A DNA stretch of 64,000 nt from Lepus europaeus (GCF_033115175.1 NC_084838.1:41581468-41645467), one strand, 5' to 3'; numbered from the stretch's first letter, positions 31,139 to 42,315 are shown. The notes: generated from the letters alone by a model not told the origin. A program made the numbers and translations.

Positions 31139-31864
31139 ACACCCATGGGTTGTAACCCAGAGGCGAGAGTCTGAAGTAGGTGATACTTTCAGGGGAGCTT
31201 CCCATGAGATCAACAATGGAAAAGACAACTCAGGAAGGGGACTGCCTACCAAAGGTACGTCGGTGTGGATTAGAGTGGGCATTGGAGGGATGTGTAAGTA
31301 GTTCTGTGGGAGAGTGCCACGCACTGCAGGGAATGGCTGAGATGAGAGGAAGGGGCGGAGGCAGGCGGGGATCTCCAATGCCAGGTGTTGAGCAGGCAGG
31401 TGATGTGGCATCTGGCCTGAGTCAGGCTTCCGTTGGGCTCACTTTCCCTCTCCTGCCTTTCCTTTCTCCCCCTTCCACCTCCTCCCCCTCCTCCCGCCTC
31501 TCTCCTCCTTCCTTGCCCTTTGGGTGTGACACAGCCTCCCCCACTGCTGTTAGCTCTGCCCGGGTGTGCACAGCTTTGGGGCCAGGCCTGGCTGGGCCAC
31601 AGGGCCTTCAGGGGAAAGCCCAGGACAGTGGTATGCTCAGAGGGAGCTCCCTGGGCCCGCCTAGTAGGGGGGCTTCAGGGAAGGTCTTTTCCTGTGGAGG
31701 CCTCTGGCTCTGGGAGAGAGGGCAGCATGCCAGGCTAAGAGTTTCCCAGGACTCAGGTTTGCGTCACTCAGTGCCACGTCACCCAGGAGAGCTAGCTCCT
31801 GGTTGCACCCTCTCCTCGGTTACACAGCAAGGCTGCTCTCTTGAGTCTCCAACCTAATTGTGCT
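31139..31864. other. Unique GC-rich stretch
   Basis: CT-rich 31440-31515. The window's longest reading frame (225 codons, 31180-31857) crosses it, but its composition is Ser/Gly/Pro-rich with no recognisable domain. I do not call it a gene. Confidence 0.45.
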
Positions 31865-32066
31865 TGGAAGTGAGGAAGGGTGATAACAGCCTTCCTAACA
31901 ATGGGTCCTATTTACTGATTACTTAGTGTGCTGGCGCTGAGTCACTTACACCTGTAGATTTCAAGCTTGTGTGACCCAGTGGCCTTCCTTACAAGAATAT
32001 TTTGTAGTCACCATTCATAGATAGCAAAATCAAAGATAACACAGCTAACTTACATTACGGATTTCT
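31865..32066 (-). mobile_element. MIR interrupted at its 3' side by a CSINE
   Basis: GGTGATAACAGCCTTCCTAA, CTGGCGCTGAGTCACTTACA, AGATAACACAGCTAACTTAC, antisense MIR order. Confidence 0.65.
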
Positions 32067-32386
32067 TTTCTTTGATAGGCAGAGTGGACAGTGAGAGAGA
32101 GACAGAGAGAAAGGGCTTCCTTTACCGTTGGTTCACTCCCCAAATGGCTGCTGCGGCTGGCGCGCTGCGCTGATCCGAAGCCAGGAGCCAGGTGTTTCTC
32201 CTGGTCTCCCATGGGGTGCAGGGCCCAAGCACTTGGGCCATCCTCCACTGCACTCCCGGGCTACAGCAGGGAGCTGGACTGGAAGAGGAGCAACTGGGAC
32301 AGAATCCGGCGCCCCAACCGGGATTAGAACCCGGTGTGCTGGCGCCACAGGCGGAGGATTAGCCTATTGAGCTGCGGCACCGGCCT
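32067..32386 (-). mobile_element. CSINE, young
   Basis: TTTGATAGGCAGAGTGGACA to GAGCTGCGGCACCGGCC. Duplication ACATTA[CT]GGATTTCT at 32052-32066 and 32387-32401. Confidence 0.95.
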
Positions 32387-32476
32387 ACATTATGGATTTC
32401 TAAAATTAAACCATAAAATGTTGCAACTAATGTAAAGCGGATGTAAAAGGAATTTAAAGTGTTAGAATAATGTGTA

Positions 32477-32787
32477 TATTTTAAAGATTTATTTATTTAT
32501 TTGAAAGGCAGAATTACAGAAAGAGAGAGACAGATCTTTCATTTGCTGGTTCATTCCCCAAATGGCCACAACAGCTGGGACTGGGCCAGGCCGAAGCCGG
32601 TAGCTTTATCTTGGTCTCCCAAGTGGGTGGCAGGGGACTGAGCACTTGGGCCATCTTCCACAGCTCTCCCAGGCACATTATCAGGGAGATGGATAGGAAG
32701 TGGAGCAGCCAGGACTCAAACTGGTGCTCACAGGGGATGCCAGTGTTGCAGGCAATGGTTTAAACCTCGCCTCAACGCTGGCTCCAG
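32477..32787 (-). mobile_element. CSINE copy
   Basis: TTTTAAAGATTTATTTATTT to CTCGCCTCAACGCTGGCTCC. Confidence 0.92.
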
Positions 32788-33016
32788 GATATAAGTATGC
32801 CACTATGAAAGCGCTGGTTCAGACTTCTGTTAGCAGATAATGAATAGTCACATGCTTGCACTCTAGAATCCCTGGGGATGTGCAGCAGTTGTCAATGCCG
32901 ACGGATACAGGTGTGTTACATTGTTGGCTCCAATCCCACCAGTACGGCTACCATTCCATTGTAGTTTCTGTAAGGGAGAGCTTTCCCACTAAAATTTCAA
33001 ATAAAACAGTATAAGA
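32788..33016. other. Unique gap
   Basis: No feature recognised. Confidence 0.35.
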
Positions 33017-33132
33017 AGTATCTTCAAAAGTTCATGGCAAATGAATATTATAGAAAAGCTATGATCGGATTTCAAGCTTTTGGCACCAAAACAAACTCCT
33101 TTAATTCATTTTCCATGGTCTTCCTTGATTTA
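33017..33132. mobile_element. Palindromic MITE (mariner-like)
   Basis: Opens CTTCAAAAGTTCATGGCAAA (33022). It closes with the inverted ATTTTCCATGGTCTTCCTTG. The interior TTTTGGCACCAAAACAAACT fits the same family as 22360-22424. Confidence 0.55.
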
Positions 33133-33374
33133 CATGGTGTGCCGCTATCTTTTGTTTGCCCCTGCAGATGCACACTGCTGCCTTTCTCTACTCTGCTGTT
33201 AGCCCTGGGAGCCTGACCCACTAACTGTGCCCATGCTCTCTGGTTTCTTGTTGGCTTTGGTCAATGGGAGCATTGGCAGGAGATGGAGAAAGGAAGGTAA
33301 GGTAGTTGGGGTGTTTATTTTTCTGATTACCTCTAAGGTCACTGCTGCTCTCCAAGTGGTTACTGGGTGGGTTG
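33133..33374. other. Unique gap
   Basis: No feature recognised. Confidence 0.35.
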
Positions 33375-33605
33375 ACTGGAGGCCCCACAAGAAATACCCA
33401 TGTTCTAATTCCTGGAACCCATGAATATGAACTTACCTGGAGAAAGGTCTTTGCAGGTGTCAGGTTCCTGGGATGCGATCATGCTGGATAACCCACGTGG
33501 ACCCCAATACAATGACACACGTGTCAGAGGAGGCAGAGTGAGCACACAGACAGGAGGAGACGAGGCAGAGATGGGAGTTACGCAGCCATGACTGACTGTA
33601 GATTA
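33375..33605 (+). mobile_element. MLT1-type LTR fragment
   Basis: GGAACCCATGAATATGAACT, GGTCTTTGCAGGTGTCAGG, GCGATCATGCTGGATAACCC and GAGGCAGAGATGGGAGTTAC follow ERVL-MaLR MLT1 order. Confidence 0.75.
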
Positions 33606-33724
33606 GAGATGCCCCTCAATTTAGGATGGGGTTATGGCCTCACCGACCCATTATAAACAGACACTATTCTACATGCATCGTGTATTTAATGCACCTAACT
33701 TGCTGAACAGCGTAGCTTAGCCTA

Positions 33725-33727
<3 letters not shown>

Positions 33728-33759
<32 letters not shown>

Positions 33760-33868
33760 GTGAAAGGCAGAGAGAGACACACAGACAGATGGAGAATGCT
33801 CCCATCTGTTGATTCACTCCTGCAAATACCTGTAACAGCCAGGGCTGGGCTGGGCCTTCCCTGACTGG
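33728..33868 (-). mobile_element. CSINE fragment
   Basis: T run, AATGTGAAAGGCAGAGAGAG to GCCAGGGCTGGGCTGGGCC. Only the 3' half remains. Confidence 0.8.
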
Positions 33869-34141
33869 AAACTAAGTCCCCACCTTATTTAGGCCACTGT
33901 TGTTTCTGATCTCTCTTCCTAGCACAGGAACAGAACTCTTCATTGATGGGACCCCAAACCCTCTTAGAATTCAAATTCTCTCCACCAAACAGCCCCCAGG
34001 GCATTGAGTCAGTCATTTGTCTACTCAGTCAAACACTCTCTGATGGAAGGTAACTACTCTATATTTTAGGATCAGTTCAGATTATGTGGGTATAAAAAGG
34101 TCTCATAAATATACCAGAGGACTAAACCCTTATTAGATAGT
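33869..34141. other. Unique gap
   Basis: No feature recognised. Confidence 0.35.
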
Positions 34142-34151
34142 GCTAGTGTTT

Positions 34152-34507
34152 ATTTTATTTTATTATGTGCAAGAGTTGATTAACAACTCTTTTTTTTTTT
34201 TTTAATTGAGAGATAGAGTTACAGAAAGAGAGAGACAGAGAGAAAGGTCTTCCTTCCATTGGTTCACCCACCCAAATGGCCGCTACGGCCGGCGCTGCAC
34301 CAATCTGAAGCCAGGAGCCAGGTGCTTCTTCCTGGTCTCCCATGTGGGTGCAGGGGCCCAAGCACTTGGGCCATCCTCCACTGCCCTCCTGGGCCACAGC
34401 CGAGAGCTGGACTGGAAGAGGAGCAACCGGGGCTAGAACCCGGTGCTCATATGGGATGCTGGCACCGCAGGAGGAGGATTAGCCAAGTGAGCCACGGCGC
34501 CGGCCCC
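34152..34507 (-). mobile_element. CSINE with apparent 3' transduction
   Basis: CSINE body 34204-34507, ending GCCACGGCGCCGGCCCC at the head. Past its A tail (T run 34190-34203) lie 38 extra bases (34152-34189). They include AGAGTTG-ATTAA-CAACTCT (7-base inverted repeat, 34172-34190) and a second A-rich end. The duplication GCTAGTGTTT (34142-34151, 34508-34517) encloses the extra bases. Confidence 0.85.
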
Positions 34508-34677
34508 GCTAGTGTTTTTTTTAAAAATTAGTATTATGATTTGTTGTGATTTTCAATGGCACAGTTAAGCAGATTAGTGTGCCATTTATAATTTACTGAG
34601 GGGAAACACCTATTGGTGGCATGAATTAACTGAAACCCAGTGCTATTTGGTGTGAACAAAAGGAGCAAGGGCTGACT

Positions 34678-34830
34678 AGAACTTCTCAAACTTTAATGTG
34701 TATGGAGGAAATCTGGGGGATTTTATAAGTACTGATTCAGATCACTGGATCCGGGGTTGTGGCCTGTGATTGAGCATTTCCAGCAAGCTCCTAGGTGATG
34801 CTGCTTGCCTTGGAGATTTGAAAAGCAGGC
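34678..34830 (-). mobile_element. MER5A
   Basis: ACTTCTCAAACTTTAATGTG, TACTGATTCAGATCACTGG, CAAGCTCCTAGGTGATGCTG, antisense. Confidence 0.85.
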
Positions 34831-34924
34831 ACCTGGGAGACCACTCCAGGTGCTGGGGCAGGAAGCAATGAGAGGAGAAAAGTAAACTGACAGCCAGAGA
34901 GGAGAGCATTTCTTGTCTTTTCTT

Positions 34925-35229
34925 TAAGATTTATTTATTTATTTGAAAGGCAGAGTTACAGAGAGGCAGAGGCAGAGGCAGAGAGGCCTTCCATCCACTG
35001 GTTCACTCCCCAGATGGCCGCAACAGCCGGAGCTGCAGGAGCCAGAGCTTCTTCCAGGTCTCCCATGCAGGTGCAGGGGCCCAAGGACTTGGGCCATCTT
35101 CTACTGCTTTCCCAGGCCATAGCAGAGAGCTGGATCGGAAGTGGAGCAGCCAGGAATCAAACCGGTTCCCAAGTGGGATGCCGGCACTGGAGGTGACAGC
35201 TTTATCCACTATGCCACAGTGCTGGCCCC
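34925..35229 (-). mobile_element. CSINE copy
   Basis: CTTTAAGATTTATTTATTTA to GCCACAGTGCTGGCCCC. Confidence 0.93.
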
Positions 35230-35255
35230 AGAAATTTCTAAAAAAAAGGGGAATT

Positions 35256-35601
35256 TGGCCGGCGCCGCGGCTCACTAGGCTAATCCTCCGCCTTGCGGCG
35301 CCGGCACACCGGGTTCTAGTCCCGGTCAGGACACCGATCCTGTCCCGGTTGCCCCTCTTCCAGGCCAGCTCTCTGCTGTGGCCAGGGAGTGCAGTGGAGG
35401 ATGGCCCAAGTGGTTGGGCCCTGCACCCCATGGGAGACCAGGAGAAGCGCCTGGCTCCTGCCATCGGATCAGCGCGGTGCGCCGGCCGCAGCGTGCCTAC
35501 CGCGGCGGCCATTGGAGGGTGAACCAATGGCAAAAGGAAGACCTTTCTCTCTGTCTCTCTCTCACTGTCCACTCTGCGTATCAAAAAAAAAAAAAAAAGG
35601 G
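35256..35601 (+). mobile_element. CSINE, young
   Basis: TTGGCCGGCGCCGCGGCTCA to CTCTGCGTATCAAAAAA. Duplication GGGGAATT at 35248-35255 and 35602-35609. Confidence 0.93.
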
Positions 35602-35689
35602 GGGGAATTCAAAAGCTGTTTAGAAGCCCTTTTCCCCAGCAGGTTAGCAACTTAGTTAATGAAGGCCAGGAAGCATGCATGCATGGTTT

Positions 35690-35805
35690 TACTTAATTTT
35701 ACACAACCTTACGTAAAAGGAATGATAATCCTTATTTTACAAGGGCGAAAGTAAGTGGGGGCTTAGAGAAGCTGTACAGAAAGCCGGTGGTGGGACTGGA
35801 GCAGG
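35690..35805 (-). mobile_element. MIR fragment
   Basis: GATAATCCTTATTTTACAAG then GGCTTAGAGAAGCTGTACAG. Confidence 0.6.
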
Positions 35806-36052
35806 AGCGGGCTTTCAGTGGTCAGAGCGGGCATTTTCTTGTCAGCACCCTACTCCAGAGGGAAGTGTGCTCCTTTTGTTGGACTCTTCCTCCTCACCCA
35901 GGAAGCGCTGGGCTGGGGAGGAGAGTGAGCCATTCTAGGCAACAGAACCTGGTGTTGAATCTGTTGGGCTCTGCTTCTATCCACCACAAAAGTTTTCTGT
36001 GGCTGCCAAGCTTTGTTTTCAATCACTGGAAGGTGGGTTTTGTTTTGTCTTT

Positions 36053-36308
36053 TGTTTATTGGAAAGGCAGAGAGACAGAGGTCTTCCCTCCTCTGGTTCA
36101 TTCTGCAGTTGCCTACAACAGCTGGGATTGGGCCACACACAACCAGGAGGACAGGACTCAGTCTGGGTCTCCCACGTGGGTAACAGGGACTTAAGTACTT
36201 GAGCCAGCGCCTGCTGCCTCCCAGGGTGCACTTCAGCAGCAAGCTGGAACTGGGAGCAGAGCTGGGACTGGGACCCAGGGACTCCAGTATGGGATGCCAG
36301 CATCCCAA
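36053..36308 (-). mobile_element. CSINE copy, old
   Basis: TTTATTGGAAAGGCAGAGAG to GGGATGCCAGCATCCCAAGC. Confidence 0.83.
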
Positions 36309-36434
36309 GCCATGAATGTCTTATGCTCGCTGGGTTTTGAGGGGGGTCCAGGTGTGGGAGCAGGAGGTGTGCCGAGGAGGCATTGACAGGTGTCTTTGGA
36401 CACTTTCCACTTTGTAAGCCCAATCTCCTTTCGA

Positions 36435-36545
36435 GAGGCAGCCGTATTCCAGAGTAGCAAGAACACGGCCTGCTGAGCAGGCTGCCCTGCCCAGGTCAGA
36501 ACAAACCCTGTTCAGACTCTGGCCTGGGACCCTCCCTTCCCCTGG
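36435..36545 (+). mobile_element. Possible MIR fragment
   Basis: GAGTAGCAAGAACACGGCCT followed by GTTCAGACTCTGGCCTGGGA, weak. Confidence 0.35.
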
Positions 36546-36596
36546 ATGCCAGAGATCTTGGAGGGGGCTGCTATGACCTTACAATTCCACCCAGTG

Positions 36597-36880
36597 GGCC
36601 GGCACCGCGGCTCAACAGGCTAATCCTCCGCCTGTGGCGCCGGCACACGGTGTTCTAGTCCCGGTCAGGGCGCCGGTTCTGTCCCGGTTGCTCCTCTTCC
36701 AGGCCAGCTCTCTGCTGTGGCCCGGGAGTGCAGTAGAGGATGGCCCAGGTCTTTGGGCCCTGCACCCCATGGGAGACCAGGAGAAGCACCTGGCTCCTGC
36801 CATTGGATCAGCGCAGTACGCCGGCTACAGCACACCGGCCGCGGCGGCCATTAGAGGGTGAACCAACAGCAAAAGGAAGA

Positions 36881-36920
<40 letters not shown>

Positions 36921-36959
36921 CACTCTGCCTGTCAAAAAAAAAAAATTAAAAAAAAAAGC
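36597..36959 (+). mobile_element. CSINE, young, with pure (TC)n
   Basis: GGGCCGGCACCGCGGCTCAA head, (TC)n 36885-36917, A-rich tail. The 16-base duplication ACAATTCC[AG]CCCAGTG is at 36581-36596 and 36960-36975. Confidence 0.95.
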
Positions 36960-36975
36960 ACAATTCCGCCCAGTG

Positions 36976-37411
36976 ATTGACAAATTGGCAATATCACGCC
37001 CCTGGGAGGACCCTCACTTCCTCCCAAGACCTGGGATAAATGGGCACTTTGTGTTGCCACAAAGGGTGGGCCACTTAGGGAGGCTCCTCGGTGAGGGGCT
37101 CACCTGCCAGCTCTGCTCCCCACGGAGTGCTCTCTCTCAGGGTGAACCTGAGCCATGCCTTCTAGGGTTTCCCACAAGTGATCAGCCTTTGTCTATTTCT
37201 ACCACCTGTGGGGAGCTGGGCTGCCTCCACAATACAGCTTTGATTAGAAAGGTGGTTTTATCATTTGAAAGGAAAGAAAGTCAAAGAGACTCAGGTATTA
37301 GGTGATGAGGCAAGGAAGGAAGGGAGGGGTCCACTTCTGAGCAGGGGGTGACAGGAAAGTGCTCCCAGGCTGAGGTGGCTGGGCCGTGTGCAGAGAAGGG
37401 CAGGTGAGAAG
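36976..37411. other. Unique gap
   Basis: No feature recognised. Confidence 0.4.
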
Positions 37412-37796
37412 CTAGTCGCCTGTGGCTTAACAATGGCGCAGAGAAATGTGCCATTGGGCAATTCTGTGATTGCACAAACATCCTAGAGTGCATTTACAAC
37501 AGGCCTGGGTGGTATAGGTCAACCGCTTGACGTCGTGGCCTCCGGATGCAATCAGAGAGGTGGTAAACCGGGGATGTATGAGGCTGCCGCTGCTGGCACC
37601 TGGCATGCGCTCTTTCCGCCGAGTTTCCTTTCTCATAAGGAGAAAAGAGTGTGTTCTAAAATAACAGTGAAAAGCATAGCATAGTAAACCCATAAACCAG
37701 TAACACTCCATCATCACGAGGATTATGTCCCGTACGGAACCGCACGGCTGTGCTTTCATACAACAGGCAGCCTGGTGGCTTTGTTTACACCTGCGT
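37412..37796 (+). mobile_element. Tigger-like DNA transposon, left piece (resumes 38078-38205)
   Basis: TGGCTTAACAATGGCGCAGA, CACAAACATCCTAGAGTGCA, AACCCATAAACCAGTAACAC, GGCTTTGTTTACACC, in element order. The interior is largely deleted. Confidence 0.65.
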
Positions 37797-38077
37797 GGCT
37801 TTGTGCCGGTGCAAGTGTTTTAGAGTGCCTGGGTTCGAGTCCTGCTCCACTCTTGATTCCAGCTTCCTGCTAATGTGCACCCTGGGAGGCGGCAGGTGAT
37901 GGGTTGGGTCCCTGCCACCCGTGTGGGAAGATGGAATTCTTAGCTCCTGGCTTCAGCCTGGCCCAGTTCTGGCAATTGTGAGCATATTTGGTGAGTGAAC
38001 CAGTAGATGGGAGTTTCTCTCTCTCTCTCTTTCTGCCTTTCACATAAATAAAAATTATATATTAAAAAAGAAAAAAA
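37797..38077 (+). mobile_element. CSINE copy inside Tigger-like element
   Basis: GCTTTGTGCCGGTGCAAGTG to TTCACATAAATAAAAATTAT and an A run. Confidence 0.88.
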
Positions 38078-38205
38078 CACAACTAAGGTTTCACTAGGAA
38101 ATAGGGGTCTATCCTGTTCCACAATAATCTTATGGGACCACCATCATATATGCGGTATGTCTTTGGTCAAAACAGTTACATGCACATCTATATCACAGAT
38201 CCTGT
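38078..38205 (+). mobile_element. Tigger-like element, right piece
   Basis: AATCTTATGGGACCACCATC, then ATATATGCGGTATGTCTTTG, the terminal region. Confidence 0.7.
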
Positions 38206-38235
38206 GGCTCCAAACAGCAGAACTTTCTTCTTGCG

Positions 38236-38562
38236 GGGCGGGCACTGTGGCCCAACAGTTATGCCACTGCGAGGGATGCCTGCATCCCATATTGGAGTGT
38301 CTGAGACCAAGGCCTGCCTCTGCTTCTGATTCAGCTTTCTGCCAGAGAACCCGGGAGGCAGCAGATGAGGGCCCGGGCTCGGGTTCCTGCCACCCTCACA
38401 GAGACCTGCATGGAATTCAGGGCTTTGGCTTTGGCCTGGGTCAGCTCTGGCTGCTGCAGCATTTGAGGTGTAAAACATCAGATAGAAGATCTCTTTGTCT
38501 CTGTCTTTCTCTCTCTGTTACTTGGTCTTTCAAAAGAAAAGTAAAATTTAAAAAAATAAAAA
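38236..38562 (+). mobile_element. CSINE copy
   Basis: GGGGCGGGCACTGTGGCCCA to TTCAAAAGAAAAGTAAAATT. Confidence 0.9.
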
Positions 38563-38599
38563 CACAAGGACTGGGCATTTGGCTGAGTGTCCCATCCAA

Positions 38600-38687
38600 A
38601 TTAGAAAAGAGATTAGGCCTCTCACAGTTCTGGAGCCTGAAATTCTGAAAGTGAGTTGTTCCTCATTCCATTATAAAAAGTCAATTT
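38600..38687 (-). mobile_element. MLT1/MST-type LTR, left piece (resumes 39267-39480)
   Basis: TCTCACAGTTCTGGAGCCTG, AAATTCTGAAAGTGAG, antisense ERVL-MaLR. Confidence 0.6.
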
Positions 38688-38938
38688 TCATTTTGTTTGA
38701 AAGGCAGAGAGAGAGGGAGAGAGAGAGACAGAGACAGACAGACAGATGGAGAGAGATCTTCCATCTGCTGCTTTGCTCCTCAAATGCCTGCAACAGCTAG
38801 GAACTCGATCTCGCAGTGCTTGGGCAACCGCTGCCTCCTGCCGTGCACCTTGGCAGGAAGGGGATCAGAAGGCGAGGGAGAAAGACCCAAACCAGGCACC
38901 CTGTAAGTGACTATTAGCTGTGCCAAACGCCATCTCCT
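38688..38938 (-). mobile_element. CSINE copy, old, shortened
   Basis: TTTTGTTTGAAAGGCAGAGA to CTGTGCCAAACGCCATCTCC. Confidence 0.83.
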
Positions 38939-38951
38939 AATGCTTTTTCCT

Positions 38952-39266
38952 AAATTTTATTTATTTGTGTATTTACAGAGCAGAGAGGTAGAGAAATGGG
39001 GGGCAAGGGAAGAAAATTCACATCTGATGGTTCACTCCCCAAATACCTTCAGTGGCTGGGGCTGGGCCAGGAAGAGGCCCAGAGGCGGGAACTCAATCCC
39101 AGGCTCCCACCTGCGGAGCAGGGACCCAGCCACTTGAGCCATCATCATTGCCTCCCAGAGGGCACATTGGCAGGAAGCTGGCATCTGGAGCTGGAGCCGG
39201 GAATTGAACCCAGGCCGCGGGCCTCCTGAGCAGCAGTGAATACCTGCCAGGCCAAACGCCCGCCCC
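38952..39266 (-). mobile_element. CSINE copy
   Basis: AAATTTTATTTATTTGTGTA to GGCCAAACGCCCGCCCC. Confidence 0.88.
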
Positions 39267-39480
39267 AGGCTTGGCTCCTTTTGATGACTGCGAGGGAGAA
39301 TCTGTCCCCAGTCTCTCTCCTGGCTCTTGGTCTATGACCCCTGACATTTCTTGGCTTGTAGATGGGTTACTGTAATCTCTGCCTCTATCTGTACAGGAGG
39401 CGTCCCTGTGGATCTCTGTGTCTTTGCATAGCCAGTCAGATTAGATTAGGGGCCAGCCCAGCTCCAGGATCAACTCATCT
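39267..39480 (-). mobile_element. MLT1/MST-type LTR, right piece
   Basis: TCTCTCTCCTGGCTCTTGGT, TTTCTTGGCTTGTAGATGGG, GTCAGATTAGATTAGGGGCC, continuing 38600-38687. Confidence 0.65.
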
Positions 39481-39518
39481 TTACGTAAGTAATTTCATGT
39501 GTAAACACTGTATTTCCG

Positions 39519-39827
39519 GGGCCAGCGCTGTGGCATAACAGGTAAAGCCACTGCCTGCAGTACTGACATCCCATATGGGCACTGGTTCAAGTCCCGGCTG
39601 CTCACTTCCCATACAGCTCTCTGCTGTGGCCTGGGAAAGCAGTGGAAAATGGCCCAAGTCCTTGGGCCCTGCACCCCAGAAGAAGCTCCTGGCTCCTGGC
39701 TCCTGGCTTTGGCCTGGCACAGCCCAGACCGTTGTAGCCATTTGGAGAGTGAACCAACAGATAGAAGGCCTCTTTTTCTCTGTCTCTCCCCCTCTCTATG
39801 TAACTCTGCCTTTCAAATGCTCTAATT
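39519..39827 (+). mobile_element. CSINE copy, tail shortened
   Basis: GGGGCCAGCGCTGTGGCATA to AACTCTGCCTTTCAAATGC. The AATAAA tail is lost. Confidence 0.92.
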
Positions 39828-39844
39828 ATTCTTAGTTTTGTTTA

Positions 39845-40012
39845 GAGCAGGCATCATAAGCTGATGACCCAGGGCCAAATTTGGCCCCTAGGCATTCTTA
39901 TTAGGCCAGGGTCTCCACCATTCCCTATTGTCCTACACTGCCAACTTCATAAAGCTGCATCACCTGTCTGACTCTCAAAGGTATTTGCATATGTAACCCT
40001 TGGGTGAGAGCC
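39845..40012 (-). mobile_element. Possible hAT-Charlie-type element
   Basis: GATGACCCAGGGCCAAATTT, GGCCCCTAGGCATTCTTATT, similar to the element at 62503 read inverted. Confidence 0.4.
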
Positions 40013-40044
40013 TGCAGCCTCAGAGAGAGCTTCACTGTCTTACT

Positions 40045-40195
40045 GTGGTAGCCTCATGGCCACCCTGAGAGGCAGAATCAGTGCGCTCTCTTGCATTGAC
40101 TGGGAAACAGAGTCTCAGAAAGTGAAAGTGACCTGCAGAGATGCCACAGTGGGAAGCGGTGGAGCCAGGGCTCCCACTCAGGTCTCCCGTGCCCC
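40045..40195 (-). mobile_element. MIR
   Basis: CATTGACTGGGAAACAGAGT, CTCAGAAAGTGAAAGTGACC, TGGAGCCAGGGCTCCCACTC. Confidence 0.7.
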
Positions 40196-40899
40196 GCTCC
40201 TGGCCTTGTACACTGATTGGGGCCATCTCCGCACAGCCCCCGCACTCGGAGCCCGCAGCCCCCAACCGTCTCCCTGGCTATATCTTCAAGCATGCAGCGA
40301 ATGCTAGCATTCTTGAGCCTTAGAGACTTCTAAAAACAGGCGCATTCCCAGAGGGGAAACCTCTGCAGATGTTTCTCCCAAAAAGCAGAAAGTATAATCA
40401 CGTGCTGCCTAAGCTAAGCACGGTCTGGCTTTGAGTTTGACTAAACTTTTCTTCTCCAAGTGTGTGCAGAAGAAGGGGGGAGAGGACCAGTGTGAACGGG
40501 ACCAGATGTGGAACAACCTCCAGGGGAAGGGATTTCTTCAAAGTTGAGCCACCTTTCTATGCACCATTTGGAAAAGTGGCTGTCGTAGAAGGTGGTGCTT
40601 CCTAGACTTCGTTTTTGGTTGCTCTTTTGAGAGCTGGATGATTGTTCTGGATCTTATTCCTAGAAAAATGCACTTATAAATGTAAAGTGATAGAAAAAAG
40701 ATTACTTTGGTATTTCCTTTATGCTTGGGATTCTGAAATTGGATCATAATTAATCTGGGCGAATTTTTGTTTGTTTATTCTTGGCGTTCAGTGGACCCTT
40801 TCCATCTGAAACCCTATATATTTTTTCATCTCTAGAAAATATCCATGGTTAATGTCTTTATTTTCCCCTTCATTTCTTTGGTTCCCCTAGGAGCAGGGG
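40196..40899. other. Unique stretch
   Basis: No repeat or exon recognised in about 700 bases; GC falls from left to right. Confidence 0.4.
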
Positions 40900-41192
40900 T
40901 TCCTAAAGAGAGAGAGGGGAGACAGAGAGACCTCCTATCCACTGGTCTACTCCCCAGTGCCCACAACAGCTGGGGCTGGGCCAGCTGAAGCCAGGAGCCC
41001 AGAACTCCATCCAGGTCTTCCACATGGGTGGCTGGGACCCAAGTACTTGAGCCATCATCTGCTGCCTCCCAGGGCGTGCACTGGCAGGAAGTTGGATCAG
41101 AAGCAGAGGATCCAGGACTCCACCAAGGCACTCGCATTTGGGGAGTGGACAGCCCATGCAGCCTCTGAACCATTGTGGTGAGCACCTGCCCC
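40900..41192 (-). mobile_element. CSINE copy, old
   Basis: AAAGAGAGAGAGGGGAGACA to GTGGTGAGCACCTGCCCC. The tail is lost. Confidence 0.85.
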
Positions 41193-41557
41193 TTTTTGTC
41201 TATGCTTTCGAACTGAATCGCAGGAGAATTTCTCAGTCTGACCTTTCAACTCTATTACTTACCCTTCGACTACATGTATTTTGTTCTTCAGCCCATTGCA
41301 TTTTTATTTGGAAAACCAAGTTCTAAAGGGCTGAAATCTCTGCGTGATTCTTTTTAACATGTGCAATATTTTTTCGCATATCTTGTGAAGATATTCATTG
41401 CACTTGATCTAACGCCTTGTTTTGTTAGTACTCTTTTTCTTGGGTTTTAGTTTCTCTGATAGTGGAGAGGAAAAATAATTGTTTTCCTCAACATTAGCAA
41501 GTTCTTAGTTGGAAGAGACTCCTGTAACAAAAAGACAGGTTTAAAAGAAGAATATCC
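41193..41557. other. AT-rich unique gap
   Basis: No feature recognised. Confidence 0.4.
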
Positions 41558-41568
41558 AGAAACTTATT

Positions 41569-41609
41569 TTTTTAAAAGATTTATTTATTTATTTATTTGA
41601 AAGAGTTAC

Positions 41610-41640
<31 letters not shown>

Positions 41641-41910
41641 TAGAGAGAGGTCTTCCATCCGATGGTTCACTCCCCAATTGGCCGCAATAGCCGGAGCTGC
41701 ACCAGTCCGAAGCCAGGAGCCAGGAGCTTCCTCCGGGTTACCCATTCAGGTGCAGGGGCCCAAGGACTTGGGCCATCTTCCACTGCTTTCCCAGGCCATA
41801 GCAGAGAGCTGGATCAGAAGTGGAGCAGCCGGGACTAGAACCGGTGCCCATATGGGATGCTGGTACTTCAGGCTAGGGCATTAACCCACTGCACCACAGC
41901 GCCAGCCCCC
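41569..41910 (-). mobile_element. CSINE copy
   Basis: TTTTTTAAAAGATTTATTTA to CACCACAGCGCCAGCCCCC. Duplication AGAAACTTATT at 41558-41568 and 41911-41921. Confidence 0.95.
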
Positions 41911-41974
41911 AGAAACTTATTAATAGGTATATTTCATATAAACATTGGATACACCTAGAGAATCAGTAGTTTTC

Positions 41975-42315
41975 TTTTTTTTTTCTAAAGATTTATTTAT
42001 TTATTTGAAAGTCAGAGTTACACAGAGAGAGGAGAGGCAGAGAGAGAGGTCTTCCATCCGATGGTTCACTCCCCAATTGGCCGCAACAGCTGGAGCTGTG
42101 CCGATCCGAAGCCAGGAGCCAGGAGCCAGGAGCTTCTTTTGGGTCTCCCACGTGGGTGCAAGGGCCCAAGTCCTTGGGCCATCTTCTACTGCTTTCCCAG
42201 GCCACAACAGAGAGTCGGATTGGAAGTGGAGCAGCTGGGACTTGAACCGGCGCCCATATGGGATGCTGGTGCTTCAGCCAAGTCATTAACCCACTGCGCC
42301 ACAGTGCCGGCCCCA
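41975..42315 (-). mobile_element. CSINE copy
   Basis: TTTTTTTTTCTAAAGATTTA to CGCCACAGTGCCGGCCCCA. Duplication AGAATCAGTA[GA]TTTTC at 41959-41974 and 42316-42331. Confidence 0.95.

Noticed and set aside
31180..31857. Longest reading frame (225 codons, plus strand)
   Set aside because: Ser/Pro/Gly-rich composition of GC-rich DNA, no domain, no similarity I recognise, no splice or promoter context.
35003..35584. 193-codon frame on the minus strand
   Set aside because: It joins two CSINEs. The recurring peptides (FSWSPMGCRAQ, LGPSSTALPGHSRELAWKR) are CSINE translation found all over the window.
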